Source: Hygrocybe punicea
Taxonomy: Eukaryota; Basidiomycota; Agaricomycetes; Agaricales; Hygrophoraceae
Direction: 5' to 3'
Length of the DNA: 64,000 nucleotides
Assembly (NCBI GenBank): GCA_963556145.1
Contig: OY744463.1
Span: 372,001 to 436,000, forward strand
This document shows, one piece after another, positions 37,571 to 50,398 of the stretch (position 1 is its first letter; each line of letters opens with the position of its first letter). The position numbers and the translations under genes were made by a program. Below the pieces are notes generated by a model, which saw only the letters and a list, made by a program, of their open reading frames with translations, was not told the origin of the DNA and searched no databases.

Positions 37571-38391
37571 CACGGGAGGTGAAGCTCTTAGAACCATACG
37601 ACTATTGCCCAGGTATGTCAATAACAACGCCCCCCCGACTCGAAATGAATTGTTCGTGGAATCTATATATGATGTCGGGTCTTATGCAGATCTTATGGTG
37701 ATGATCATGATCTTGGACTAGTCATGGCCTTCCTATGCTTAATATCCAGCTAAGGATACGAGATAAACATAATTGAGTCTGTCGGCCGTTTGAGGACGGA
37801 AAGCATCTCCATTCCCATTGTTCGCCTGTGCTATGAGATGGCCAACGTTCTCTAATAATTACATGTTTGGCCTATATATCTAATAATTACATGTTTATCA
37901 TAATGTTGTATGGCCAAATGCTCTCCACAAGACTTTAAAAATTTGGTATGTCACAGGGATAATTAGGGACTATATGGCCCGGGGCCCCTGTATACAGCAA
38001 TCAATTTTGAGCAAATCTGAAATGATCAACTATCACAATAATTACATCATCAGTAAAACATGTTACCTTGTCCTTAATTTATCTTAGTGACTAAGATGGA
38101 TTAAGACAATATTTAAGATGAAATAAGAAGGTCCTTCCACTTATTTTTTCTTATACATTCTTAGTGTCTTCTTATATGTTCTTAGTTCTCTCTTAGTTTT
38201 CTCTTATAAGATATATATTATTTCAGACAGAATGAAAACAAATAAAACAACTCAATACTACAACTTGTGTAGTGAGAATACTGGCTAGTACAAGATATGT
38301 AAATGGATCACTATATTATTGGTGGGGGCATAGGGAGGGCTCGGATGGGGGCGCAGTAAATGACCAGCACAGTGGGCAGCCTGGGAATAAT
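37571..38391. other. AT-rich intergenic DNA, edge of the repeat-rich block
   Basis: No gene seen. An 18-bp unit tctaataattacatgttt occurs twice (about 37853 and 37879). From about 38053 to 38225 lies a dispersed repeat rich in cttatatgttcttag; a diverged inverted copy is at about 63190-63345. Confidence 0.5.
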
Positions 38392-38711
38392 TAGTGTATT
38401 GCATGGGTATGGGTAAACCTGCGGGTTTTGCCACGGGTATGGGTACGGGTAGGGTATGGGTACGGATTCCTGGACCTGCCAGCTTTTTTTTAAGCCCAGG
38501 ATCATCCAAAATGGTCAAGTATTGAGCTAGATATGCTCAAAATACCTTATTGGAGTATTTTGAGCATATCTAGCTCAATACTTGACCATTTTGGACGATC
38601 CGGGGCTTAAAATGATGGGTACAACCCACGGGTACAACCCACGGGTACAACGGGTGCGTGTACGGGTACAGCCAAAAATATCCGGGGGTTACCCATGCAT
38701 GCAATACACTA
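38392..38711. mobile_element. hAT-like MITE (320 bp) with 8-bp target duplication
   Basis: Termini are TAGTGTATTGCATG on the left and its exact reverse complement on the right, directly flanked by GGAATAAT at 38384-38391 and again at 38712-38719. An 8-bp duplication with TAGTG/CACTA ends is the hAT signature. Internally there is a long near-perfect palindrome centred at about 38546 (arms start with ggtcaagtattgagctagat) and runs of gggta/cgggta. No coding capacity. Confidence 0.85.
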
Positions 38712-38997
38712 GGAATAATGAGAAAAAAATAGCGGCAAAAAAAAAAGCAACGGCATGGCATGAATAAAGGGGGCACAAACAAGGCAAGGGGATGATGGGG
38801 GACATTGGGGCATTGGCCAGGTATAATTCAACAGATGCGGCACAGCAGGCAGTGGAGAAAGAGGTAGGCAGTGTGGGGATTGAACAATGTATGAGAAAAT
38901 GAGATGTGTCTCAATTTCAGAATGAAAATGATGCATACCATCATCATCTGAAACATCTTGAAGAGCTGCACACTCATCCCCCCCTGCTGCTCCAATC

Positions 38998-39285
38998 TAG
39001 GACATCTGAGAATCACCATGCTGGCTGAATTTTGCATATGTCTGTGCCTTCTCAATGATCTTTGCGAAAGAACCTTTGCAAAGGCTCTTGATTGAGGTGA
39101 GATAGTTCCATGACGCTGCACCCCAGTACGGTTTGTTGAAGGCGTGATCCTTGGCAGACTCCTTGCCTGTGGCAGTGTTGATAGATTTGATGATTGCCTT
39201 CGAAATATATTTGCCTTTCTTTGTATCCCCACCCAGGGACTCAATGGTGATAGCACTGTTGTGCCAAAGTACATATGCATGCTCA
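38998..39285 (-). pseudogene. Fragment of a dispersed repeat-associated protein
   Basis: Minus-strand reading of about 96 codons: AYVLWHNSAITIESLGGDTK, then KPYWGAASWNYLTSIKSLCK and IIEKAQTYAKFSQ before TAG at 38998. The style resembles proteins found next to transposons in agaricomycetes (DUF6532-like), but the match is weak. No start or upstream exon could be joined. It may be cargo captured by the neighbouring Helitron. Confidence 0.35.
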
Positions 39286-40532
39286 ACCTAATCAAATGGT
39301 GAGTTTAAGTATGTAAGAAGGAGAAAAAATGTATGGCAGTGAGTGAGAGGGCCAGAGCATTATATGGACCCAGTTCATCCATATTGGGCACCCTCACAGC
39401 ACCCAGAATAGCCAAATAATGAGTTGCGAATGTTTGAAGAACCATGGGACCATGGAATAGGCCATGGTATTTCTACAATGTGAACAAAGATGTTAGTGTG
39501 TTGCATGTCATAAGGTTAGATGTACTGATTGGTTGTTCCCATTGGCTTTCTGGTAAAGAAAGGCCAAATTCTCAAGTTGTTGTGCCACAAAAGATGCACT
39601 GTAGAGATTGGTATATCTCTGGGCATGTATTCCCTCATTTCACCATATTCCTTATTTGTTCTACCATTTGTATGTAGTGGCTTTTGTAAATAGTCACAAA
39701 TAAGAAGAGTTTTGGGTTTTTACCCCAATGACAATGGACTTGCACATTGAATCTGTACCTGTTACATTTTACAACTCCGCAACTCCGATTCCAACTCTGG
39801 TATCCACCATGACAATTCCACTTTACTACACCTTTCTTTTTTGTTCCCTGTTGCCTTTTGTCTTCTTTTGGACATCATTGTTTATTCATGTTCTTGTTCC
39901 CTTTTCTTCCTTTCTTCTAGAACAATCCAGACCAACCATGGACACATCCCCACGTGACCTTGCTGTACCCGAACAGTCTCCTTGCTGATGGACATCATCA
40001 CCATTGTCTTTTCTCTTACCTTGACATATTATTCACTTTGTCCCATGACAAACCAATACACAATGGCTGTACTCCCAACACAGCTAATTACTGTAATCAT
40101 CATTGGCAGCATTGCCATCACTTTCCTTATTAGTTTTTACCTTGTTATGATCTATCTTTGGCATCAGCACCGAAACCCTTCTGTCGTTGATACTTCCGAC
40201 TTCCACCTCGACAATATCTCACCATGTAATTGACAATTGCCATATCTGGATATTTGGTTTCCACTTTCGTATCCCATGCCAACCATTATCCTCCCTGACT
40301 ATCCAATGACATTCCTCACCTGCATGCATACTGTGAACAATCCTCGATCACGATATCTTTCACTGTTCCTTCCAATCCAATCATCACTGAAGTGCACTCT
40401 TTTGGACTTCGACCACAGACCATACAACTACCCAATACAGTGAACCGACCTCTATTGTGTATTGTTCACACAACATCACTTCAATGCAGTACCTGACGAC
40501 TTGTTCCCACAGCTTGTCACCTGTGCCATGAC
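39286..40532. other. Low-complexity flank, probable Helitron remnant
   Basis: AT/pyrimidine-rich sequence with short broken plus-strand frames. It leads into the helicase fragment, so it is probably decayed Helitron internal DNA. No Rep-type HUH motif could be read. Confidence 0.35.
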
Positions 40533-41721
40533 TTGAAACCTGGACCCACGTTCATTTATCCTTTTCCATCTATAACCTTGATACCTCCCACACTCGTTGA
40601 CAACAATACCCTTTCTTGGAAGAATACCGACATCAAGTGGACCTCATTGTTCCACACACAGAACAAGACATCACCCCTCGATACGTCATCATCACAGACA
40701 TTGTCACCGGCACAGCTTATGCTGATCCTCATGCACTGTATACCAACTCAACCAGACATGCTTTGGACTCAACATAGGGTTCACATTTGTGATGACTTGT
40801 GTGTCAGGATCATAAATCATCATGGCATCCCAGATCCCACAGAGGACCAGGTTTACGATTATGGCCTGTTTTTGATCAATGCCATCCTTCTTAATTCTGG
40901 CAAAAACCTTTCCCTCTATCCTCCTATGCCTCTTTCTGCAGGTGAATAGCAGGTCCAGCAGAATCCCAATCAACTTCTGCAGCAGCAATTGGATTTCAAC
41001 CCATATGATCTCTTGCTTCATGTCGACTTCAATAGGGGGCGCTTCAATCTTGAGCAACATGCTGCTTACAATACCATCATGCATTCCGTCAACAACAAGG
41101 AGGGAAAGGCTTTCTTCATTCACAGTGCAGGTGGTGGAGGAAAGACCTTTGTGTGCAATACCATTGCTGCAACTGTTCATGCCAATCACAAGGTTGCTCT
41201 CACTGTTGCCTCTGCCATCTCTGCTCTAATCTTGGATAGTGGAAGCACCGCTCACTCTCGATTAAAAATTCCCATTCCCATCTTTGAGGACTCCACTGGC
41301 AGAATACAGAAGCAAAGTGAACTTGCAGATGTTTTGAGGCAGACAGACATCATCATTTGGGATGAAGCTCCAATGCAGCATTGTCAGGCTATCGAGGCAC
41401 TCAATCACACTTTGAAAGATGTCCTGGATGATAACAGACCCTTCTCTCTCTAACCAATAACTATGTGGATGACCTCAACCAGGCTATCCTTGACAGGTTT
41501 CCAGGTGAAGAGTGTATTGTCAGATCAATTAACAAAGTCATTGGTGTTGAAAACATTTACCCCATCGAGTTCCTCAATGCTCAAAAGGCATCAGGCTTAC
41601 CCTTGGCCAACCTTGCCATGAAAATAGGCTGTCCTCTCATGCTTCTTTGAAACATCGATGTTTCAAATGGCCTTTGCAATGGAACCCACATGATTTTGAC
41701 AGACATCAAACCACGTGTTTT
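40533..41721 (+). pseudogene. Helitron-type PIF1 helicase, left part
   Basis: Reads HRVHICDDLCVRIINHHGIP, then a stop (TAG at about 40947), DFNPYDLLLHVDFNRGRFNL, Walker A in FFIHSAGGGGKTFVCNTIAA, DEAPMQH (Walker B) and IEALNHTLKDVLDDNRPF. At about 41450 the reading jumps directly to TNNYVDDLNQAILDRFPGEE; the block expected between (GGDFRQ and following motifs) is deleted. LPLANLAMKIGCPLMLL then meets TGA where an Arg codon (CGA) is expected, followed by NIDVSNGLCNGTHMILTDIK. At 41721 the frame is cut by the hAT-like insertion. Helitron helicases unwind DNA for rolling-circle transposition; this copy is dead. Confidence 0.85.
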
Positions 41722-42266
41722 TAGTGATGCCGAAGTTCGGTTCGGAACCGATCTGAACCCGGTTTGAACCGCGAACCGAACCGGAAGTTCGGTTCTGGTT
41801 CAGCCATTTGGCTGAACCGAACCGCTGGTTCAGTTTGCGGTTCTGGCACTGACATGCGGTTCAAACCGCGTTCAAACGCGGTTCAAACCGCGAACCGTAA
41901 TGTATGGTTACCTACATAGATACTCATTTAGATACTTAATTTTTCACATTTTTTTCTATGCAGTCGCGTGAACTTAGGTCATGTGACCTTAAACATACTC
42001 GCACGAAACACCAACTTGAACGTTACTCAACAACCACGGTAAGTAACGGCCTCATACTATATTTTACTGACATTTTATTACATAGAACAGCCCCCCGTGG
42101 CCCACCTTGACCGCATAAAGAAGGCGCCCACGGTCAACTCCACCCAACAACCTCCCTCGCGTTCCAACGCGAGTCGGAGTGAATCGATGGCAGCAGCGGC
42201 AGCAGCAGCAATGGCAGTGGCAACACCACATACCACCACCCCGACGACGACGACGACGACGGCCAA

Positions 42267-42276
42267 ATGACCACAA

Positions 42277-42313
<37 letters not shown>

Positions 42314-42804
42314 GGCAACGGCAACAGCAGCAGCAGCAGCGGCAACGGCAACAGCAGCAGCGGCAACGGCAACGGCAGCAGCGGCAACGGCAACGGCAAC
42401 AGCAGCAGCAGCAGCGGCAGCGGCAACGGCAACAGCAGCAGCAGCAGCAGCGGCAACAGCAACAGCAGCAGCGGCAACGGCAGCAGCAGCAGCAACGGCA
42501 ACAGCAGCAGCGGCAATGGCAACGGCAACAGCAGCAACGGCAACGGCAACAGCAGCAGCAACGGCAACAGCAGCGGCAGCAGCGGCAGCGGCAACGGCAA
42601 CAGCAGCAGCAGCAGCGGCAACAGCAACAGCAGCAGCGGCAACGGCAGCAGCAGCGGCAGCAGCAGCAACGGCAACAGCAGCAGCAGCAGCGGCGGCAGT
42701 GGCAACGGCAACAGCAGCAGCAGCAGCGGCGGCAGTGGCAACGGCAACAGCAGCAGCAGCAGCGGCGGCAGCAGCAACGGCAACAGCAGCAGCAGCAGTG
42801 GCGG
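42267..42804 (+). repeat. CAG/AAC/GGC trinucleotide array
   Basis: About 540 bp of imperfect trinucleotides (cagcagcagcggcaacggcaac type), continued after the Gypsy at 54557-54605, so the Gypsy landed inside the array. Reading frames through it give only homopolymer-like Ser/Asn/Gly or Thr/Ala strings (Leu/Pro on the other strand). Confidence 0.9.
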
Positions 42805-43597
42805 TGTAAAGGCGAGGTCGGGGTGGCTGCGGAATAATAATCCTAAGCCTGTGGGGTCAGCGTAGAAGTGACTAGGAATAGTCTAACAAGCTTCAGTAAG
42901 ATAATAGGATATAAAAGGTAAGAAGCCGCCGAGTAAACTACTGTAATCTATCGAGACCGATCGAAGCTGACGAAGCCGACGATGTCGGGTACGGCGGGTC
43001 GGGTGTCGGGTGACGAGGGACGTAGAGATAAAGGCGGTAGAATGACGGGGAGAGCGTCGAGGAATCCGACGAGTAATGTGTGCGGTGGATTTTACTGAGA
43101 GACTAATTCTCAGAGAGAGGAAACGGGGGAACTGGTTTCTTATTTTGAGACGGCGCTTGGGCACCGTTTTTATACTACAAAGTTCTGTACCTAGATTCGG
43201 ATGAGAGTCCTCGGCCGATGAGAGGAAACAAAGGAGAATAAAAATGGGGAAGTAGGAAGAGCGTTGCGAGGCGACGATGACAGGGAAAATGGGTGGAAGA
43301 TATAAAAACCGTAAAAGATGCAAAATACTTTACTATATCCCCATAAGGGAGACGCTAGGCGTGAATAAGGCAAGTCCGATGTCGGGATCCCAGTCCGATG
43401 AGATCTATCTTTGATATTTGAAGTTCCGTGAGTTTAGGAGATAGACCGACCAGGTACGTGAGCGGCCGTGCTAGTCGGTATGCATCGGGTTGCGTCGGGT
43501 TGCGTCGGGTTTGAGCGTAGATTGCTAGAGACGTCGGGTTTGAGCGGATTCGCTAGATATCGATGTTACGGCCTCAGAGGGTCGAGGACCCTCTACA
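42805..43597 (-). repeat. Gypsy 3' LTR (793 bp)
   Basis: Starts TGTAAAGGCGAGG and ends GGACCCTCTACA on the plus strand (TG..CA on both strands). Compared by eye with 53764-54556: same length, seven single-base differences, all C/T or G/A at CpG positions. A purine-rich stretch (gaagacccaaggaga on the minus strand, 43598-43612) adjoins it. Confidence 0.95.
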
Positions 43598-43767
43598 TCT
43601 CCTTGGGTCTTCTAATAGAGACCATCCGTGGTCGAGAATATGGGGTCTCCAAATGCGGGTCGCGAATGTGGCCAATCACGTGAGCGGCCAAACAACGGCA
43701 AAGTAAAAAAATAAAAAAAATCTCGTTTGTTGATCCGACCTTTCCTCTACACCATCACACGCTCACA

Positions 43768-45156
43768 ATGTCCCAAGTCTATGACAACTTCCTCGCTTTT
43801 GTCGAAAGCATCGAACCCAATGTCCGGGCGGACTACGAAGAGGCCGTCAACGCGGTCACCGTGTTTCATAGCGACGACCTTGTAACGATGGTGGACGGCA
43901 ACGAGGGGATGGCCCAACAATGGTTGAGTGGCCGCAAGAAAGCGCTGGTGAGTTTTCCCGATTGACTACGCGTGTCCTAAGATAGCTCATGTCGTCCCGC
44001 CAGCGTGCTTATAATGGAATCGTCGCGGAACTCCGAGCTGGTGGTACAAGGCCAGTAACGCCACCGTTATGGGCCGACCGCCAATCGTACGCCAACGATG
44101 TCGAAGAGTGGCTGAAAGAAGCGGCGGACTGAGAGAGGCAGGAAAAGGAAGAAGCCAGACGGCGGGCGGATGAAGAAGCGGCTACGCGGGAAGAGGAGGC
44201 CAGGCGGATGGCAGAGGCAAATGCACGAGTGGAGGTGGAGAAAAGGTGAAAGGCGGCAGAGGAAAGGCAGGAGCGGCTTAGAATAGAACAACACGAGCAA
44301 CACTGGAATCAAGAAGCGGACCGGGTTGAAAGGGATGGAGCCGCGTATCGGCGGCGGCTCAGCGAAGAACGGCGAGCTGAAGCAAACGCGGGTGAACCAA
44401 GGACTGAGTCGATTCCGGAAGGCGAAGCCGCAGTTGAGCCAGAGGAAGGCCCCGTCGACCCGGCACCAGAGACACCGGCCGATGTAGAAGACGTAGATAC
44501 GCCGGGCGTAGAGACCGGAGACCTGGCTGGTACGACGGTGAGTTCCTGTGTCAGTTCCTTTGTTCTTTAGTCACTGATCCTGGTAATAGTTCACCGGGCC
44601 GTTTCCCCTACAACCCTGCACCAACTGCGTCAAGGCTCAAGAGGCGTGTCGAGGCGTCACGGGCTACGTGTGCGAATGATGCCGGAGGCTGAAGAAAAGA
44701 TGTACTAATGCTACACACCGGACGGGCGGGGGTCGGCGTAAGGTGGATACCGGAAAGGGCAAAGAGGTCGCGGTCGGCACGAGGAAGCCGTTGTCGTTCA
44801 CGACAAAGCCCATCCGCAGTAGGCCTGCCCAGGCCTCAACGAGCAAACCGCGGGTCGAGGACATGGAGTCGGTCGAGGACGATGACGAAGACGAGGAGGA
44901 GTCGGAGGAAGAGCGGCTGACGAAAAGGCTTAGGACGGCCTCGGCAGCGAACCCGTTCGTTTTGATGATGGAAAATTACGAGCAAGTGTCGGCGCGGCTA
45001 GCGGTCCTTACGGAGGAGCTGGGAGCCCTGGGCACCAACATCAACCGTCACCTCGTCCACTTTGGTCAAGAGTTCCAGCGGCTTCACGTCGATCTCGAAC
45101 GGTCGACCTCAAGGTTGGCGATGTTGAAGCGGGATTACGAGACCGGCCGCCTGTAA
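43768..45156 (+). pseudogene. Antisense spliced ORF in Gypsy: coiled-coil plus Zn2Cys6-like protein
   Basis: Runs opposite to gag-pol. Exon 1 starts MSQVYDNFLAFVESIEPNVR. After a clean intron (gtgagt..cgccag) exon 2 is a charged helical stretch rich in Arg/Glu (RLSEERRAEANAG). After a second intron exon 3 has CTNCVKAQEACRGVTGYVCE then a stop codon and CRRLKKRC: spacing C-x2-C-x6-C-x7-C-x2-C-x6-C, as in Gal4-type zinc clusters. A nuclear-type basic stretch, an acidic block (VEDDDEDEEESEEE) and a C-terminal coiled coil (QVSARLAVLTEELGALGTNI) follow, ending ETGRL. Three in-frame TGA codons (in the helical stretch and in the Cys motif) each fit CGA before a C-to-T change. Function unknown; a DNA-binding role is an inference from the Cys pattern. 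Confidence 0.65.
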
Positions 45157-48100
45157 AATATATATAAAAAAATAACGAGCCCATTGTATATATAAAAAAA
45201 AAATATCGTGTACATAAAAGACGTGTCAGCTTGTTCACCCAGCTAAGGAAAGCCGATCGGCTCCCGAAGACATAGGACTATTCGCATCATTCGTCATATC
45301 GTTAGAAAACTAAGAGGAACTAAATAAAATGGGGGTATAACGTGGACAGAATATAAATGAAATGCTTAATCGTCGTCGGGTGAGGAGTCTATAGAGGGCG
45401 GGTACGTCGGATCATCAAGATCGTTTGAATCGGTATCGTCGGCATCGGGGTATTGTAAGAAGTCGTCCAACGGTATCGATATTTTTGAGCGGGCGTGGTA
45501 GGGTACGACTCGGAAAGCGGCAAATTGAGATTTAGAAACCGCACCGTCGAGTTCGGCGAGTATGTAGGATCCGCCTTCTGTTTTCCTGACGACAACCATG
45601 GGTCCAAAGTACCGCGATTTTGCTTTACGATCGAGAGACATTTCGATACGTGAATTTCGGACGAGAACGAGGTTACCAGGTTCGAAGTCGTAAACTTTGA
45701 TCGTGTTGGCGTATTTCTGCTCGAATTGCCGGGCGGACGTGAGCCGAAATTTGGTAAGCTTTTCTTTGACCCGATCGAGGTCGGCTTCTCGTTTACGAAG
45801 TTGTCGGGCGCGGATGACTATGAGGTCGGTCGTAGACATCGTATCTTGCGTCGGAACCATGTACGTAGCTTCGGCAAAATCGAATGGAAAAAGCGGTTCT
45901 ACTCCGTGTGCGATGTAGTAGGACGAGTATCCGAGGCTTTTGTGTGTCGTGACCCGTTCGGCCCAAAATACGGAGTGGGTTACGGTGTGCCATTTCTTTT
46001 CATCTCCGTCACAACTTTTCATAATGGCCTCCCAGACATCTAGGTGGCGACGCTCAACGGGTCCGTTCGCTTGTGAGTTATAGGGTGAAATGCGGATGTG
46101 CCGGATACCGTAGCGGGAGGCGAGATAGTCGAGCGCTTCTACGAATGGCTTGCCGTTGTCGGTGACGATTTCTTCGAGAGCGCCCCAATGGCATAAGATG
46201 TCTTCGAACAAGAACGTGCCGATGGTGGAGCCGGTCTCGCGGCGTAACATGCGGAACTCAGGGTAGGCGGACAGGGAACAACGGGCTTGGACGATGTATC
46301 GATAGCTGCCGGATCGTGGCATAAACATTGTGTCGACATACGCTTTACGAAATAGCGAGGCCGGTGTAGTGACGGTGGGCGGAATGTGATGATAACACAT
46401 TTGCCGTACTTGGCACTGATGGCAAGACTGGACGTACCACTTAACGTCGTGGTCGAGGTGCGGCCACCAGAAACGGTCGAGTAGCCGAGCGCGGACGGAG
46501 AATATACCTTTGTGGCCGAGAGAGTCGTGAGCGTCTTTGAGTAACTGAAGCCAGCGGTCGGGCGGTATGACGAGTTTGTGTTTTCCGTGACGGTCTTTGC
46601 GCCAAAGCTTGTTATCGGTGACGAAGAATTCAAGGGCGTATCGTAAGAACAGACGGTATTCTTCGTCCATGAAGTTTGCGGGTCGGGTTAGATCTCGTAA
46701 CCAGATCTCGACAAGGGCAAGACGAGCGTCGGCCGCGTGGGCTTTATCGGATCGCGGTATGTCAGAAACGGCTTCCTGATTTGTGTAGACGAGGACGGCC
46801 GGTAATTCTTGGAGTCGGTCGGCTGTGGCACGGCAGCGGCCGCATATGGCAATCGGCTTAGACGGTATGGGGACGGGTCGGTAGTTGACGACTTCCATAA
46901 AGAAACCGTAGGAGTGGTCGAGCCAATCGTCGGAGTCGTTGATCTCCTTGGGGTCTTCTGCAGCGCGGGGACGTCGGGAGAGTCCATCGGGTGCACCGTG
47001 TGCGGAAGCGGGTACGTGAACGAGTCTAAAGTCAAATAAGAGCACGCCGGCTATCCATCGGTTGATCGTTGCATTGGGCTGAATGTCGGGGTTGTTGAGC
47101 ATTCCTTTTATGTACTTCGCCTCGACTTCAACGGTGAGGTTGCGGACGCCGATAATGAAAATCCGATAGGCGCGGAGGGCCCTGAAGAGACTGTAAAGCT
47201 CGAGCTTGGACTGAGAGTATCGGGCTTCGCGTTCGTTCCACAATATTGAACCAAAACGATTCGGATAGCGCTTTCCGTTGGCGCGGATTTGCATAAGAAC
47301 GAAGCCGACTCCAAGAATGGATGAATCGACGGCGAGAATCACTTCCCATTCACGCGTGTAGTCGATGGCACGCAGCGCTGGCGACGTAATGACGGCGTTT
47401 TTGAGGTAGTCGACGGCGGTCTCTTCTTCTTCACCAAATTCGAAAGGTATACCTTTGCGGGTAAGACGGATGAGGGGTCGGGAGTGGAGCGAGAAGTCCT
47501 TGATAAAAATACGCAAGACGCCGCAGATGCCAAGAAAGGCGCGAACTTCGGTGAGGTTGGTCGGCAGTGGCCAATCGCGAATCTTCTGTACTTTGGAGTC
47601 GTTGGCTACTCTTCCTTCGTATGTGCATTGGTGGCCAACAACGATGACTGAGGGTCGACACAACTCGAGTTTTTTGCCGTTGAAGGTACCGCCGACATAG
47701 CGGAAACGCTGGATGACGCGGTTGACACCTTGGAAGTGCTCCCAAATGAAACGTCGGATTGCCGGGTTCTCGGGTATAGTCTCGTAGGTACCGTCGGGTT
47801 GCTCGTAGCGGGTTGGAGGCCCTTTGATGGGAATATTGTCCATATACGGAACGGCAAGATGAGGGATTTCGTCACGGAGGATGTACGTGGAGTCACCGTG
47901 TAGGATCTGCGGGGAATTTGTGTATCCCATAGCAATCCGCGTAAGTCGAAGCGTTCCGAGTGGAGACTGAAAGGTCATATAGTCCCGAGATGAGGGGTGG
48001 ACGAGGCGTTGGTCGAAAGAGACGAAGAGGTCGAAGGAAGCGTAGCAAGAGTGGCCGCCAAAGGCCTCGGCCAAGTGCTCGGTCATGGGCGGTATGGCGG

Positions 48101-48570
48101 GATCGCGGATAGTGACGGCGTTAAGCGGCTGTAGATCGTGGACGATTCGAAGAGACTTCCCATCCTTTTTCAAAACGCAGAACCAGCAGGAGCGGTATGA
48201 CGAATTCGAGGGTTCATAGGTACCGGCATTAATTTTGTCTTTGATGATGCCGATGACTTCGTTAAGGATGCCGGGTGGGATTGGGATATTGCGATGGACC
48301 CACGGGTCGTGCGGTACGGTGGGAATGTGGATCGGCAGGAAGTAGTCCGTATTGAACTGGCCTTTCTCGGATTCGTTCCAGGCGAAGGCGGCTTCTTGCG
48401 TTTTGATGATATGGTGGCCGAGTTTTTCTTCCTCAGGCCAAAGGAATCCATCCGGGTTCATCGGCATCGCGTCGTGTCGCTCCTGGGTATAGCGGGTGCC
48501 GGGTGTAAAGTCGGGCGGGTGAGTCGGGAGCGTGGGTAAATCGGCTAGCGGGTCGCCGGTGATCTCGCGT

Positions 48571-48729
48571 TGGAGAGGTACCGAGGTACCTCTCCGGGGG
48601 CTCACGCAGGACTCGAGAGGTAAGACGGGATGGATAGGATGATGATGGACTGACTACTACATCGGGAAGGCTACTAACTAGGTCAACCGTGGGAGCCTGG
48701 TCACGTGACTGGCAGGTCCCACTACTCCA
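48571..48729 (-). repeat. Left LTR of nested non-autonomous element
   Basis: 159 bp; 3 bp longer than its partner through one extra tac in the gactgactac stretch. It contains the palindrome GAGGTACCGAGGTACCTC. Confidence 0.9.
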
Positions 48730-50398
48730 AGTGCCCCTTTTCCTCATGGCGACACCCTCGTCGCCAACTGCTACAGAAAAGAACACAAAACAAACAAAAC
48801 TGACCAAAAAACTCTCAAGCCACAACTCCCAGTCCCTCAGAATGCCTCGAATCAAGGCCGGGGCCTTATATCGTGAAGCGGGAAGTCGTCCTCGCGCAGG
48901 GGGCGGTAGATGACCAGACTATACAAGACTCTCCTCAAACTCAATACTCTTCGAATGCCTCCCTCGCAAGGGTTCGGGCTCACAACGCAAGGCCAAAGAT
49001 CCCTCGAATCGTCCTAGCAAGTACTTAGCGCAGTGTGAAGGTTCAGGTGGTCCAAAATATAACTGTATTGGCGGAGATCGGGTAAACGGGTGCGTGAACG
49101 TAGTGTAGTGACGGCGTGTAGGTAGACTGTGATTGACATCCAGTATCGGGGGAACGGGGGACGAGGCTATAATAAAAGCTATAATACTGACGGGGCATAG
49201 GGTTGTACTTAACAAGGGCATGGTATCCCGACGCGGAGGGGGTTGGCGTATCACGCGAAGAGATCGGGGTGGCTCGTCCAGGTCGAGAACGATGCCGCAG
49301 GGAGCTGAACGAGGGTTCGCGGGGCCAGGTATGGTGTTAGGAACTGGCTGGGGGGTTGTGACGTGGCGGAACGCGGTGGGGGTCTGGGAACGGCGGGCAC
49401 AGTCCACTCGCGGTATTGGAGGGAGGTGGGGTGCTCCGGGATGGTGAACGGGTGGGCCGCGAGTGTTGTGAGTCGACCCGGGGCCGGCTACGTTGGCAGA
49501 ACGGAGCCGCGCGGTGGTGACGTGGCGCGGGGCTGGGGTGTCTGGAGGTGACGGCGGGGGTTCGTTTGGTGCGACGAAAGGGAACGGGGGTCCTGGCCGG
49601 TGGAACGAGGGCACGGGAGGTCGTATGGGTCCGTGTGGGGCTGGGGTACACGAAAGAACTGGGGTCCGGCGGGGGGGCGCGACGAATCCGTGGTGTGACC
49701 AAAAACGGTGGTGGGGGCTCGTTCGGGGCGTTAGCGAGACGCAGGGTGCTCTGGGGGGTGGGCTGCGAGTTTGGTGAGCTGGTCTGGGGCCGGTTGTGCT
49801 GGCAGAACGGGGCCGCGCGAGGTGACGTGGCGCGTGGCTCGGGTGTCCGAAAACGACGGTGGGGGTTCGTTTGGCACAATGGAGGGGAACGGGGGGTCCT
49901 GGCCGGTGGGATGAGTGTGCGGGGAGTGGAATGGGTCCGTGTGGGGGTGGGGGTGACGAGAAACGGGGTCCGTGCGGCGGCGCTGCGATTTTCATTGGGT
50001 TGTCCTAAACTCGCAGTAGCGGGCTACGTGGGATCCTGATGGGGAACGCGGGGCTCTGGAACGTCGAACGAAGTTGCGGGGGGTTGTCTGGACATGGCTG
50101 GGTCTAAAGAAAGTGGAAATTCGGGGGGTCGAAAAAAGTGACGTGGCCTGCCGCTTGGGTGCTGAGAAGGGTCGCGGGCGTGTTTTTTGGGTCAACGCGG
50201 GGCGACGCGGGGCCCTATTGGGTTGAACATGTGCACCGGGGGGTAATTTGAGTGTTGTACGGCCGTGAGTGAAGAGAAAATGCGCGGTTGCGCAGCTGAG
50301 GCCGAAAAAAGGTCGTCTCGCGAGAAAGTCGTAAGGAGTGGGAACCCGAGAGAAAAAAGAGAGAGGCGTGGAGTCGAAGAACACTCTCATCACCACGT

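Noticed and set aside
38341..38640. Runs of gggta/cgggta as telomere-like DNA
   Set aside because: Units are irregular, on both orientations and confined to a MITE with clear ends.
42064..42865. Long open frames on both strands across the trinucleotide array
   Set aside because: They encode only Ser/Asn/Gly, Thr/Ala or Leu/Pro strings; open because the repeat lacks stop codons, not because of coding.
45693..46043. Plus-strand frames opposite the Gypsy pol
   Set aside because: Shadows of the pol frame; no splice signals or family resemblance, unlike the antisense gene at 43768-45156.
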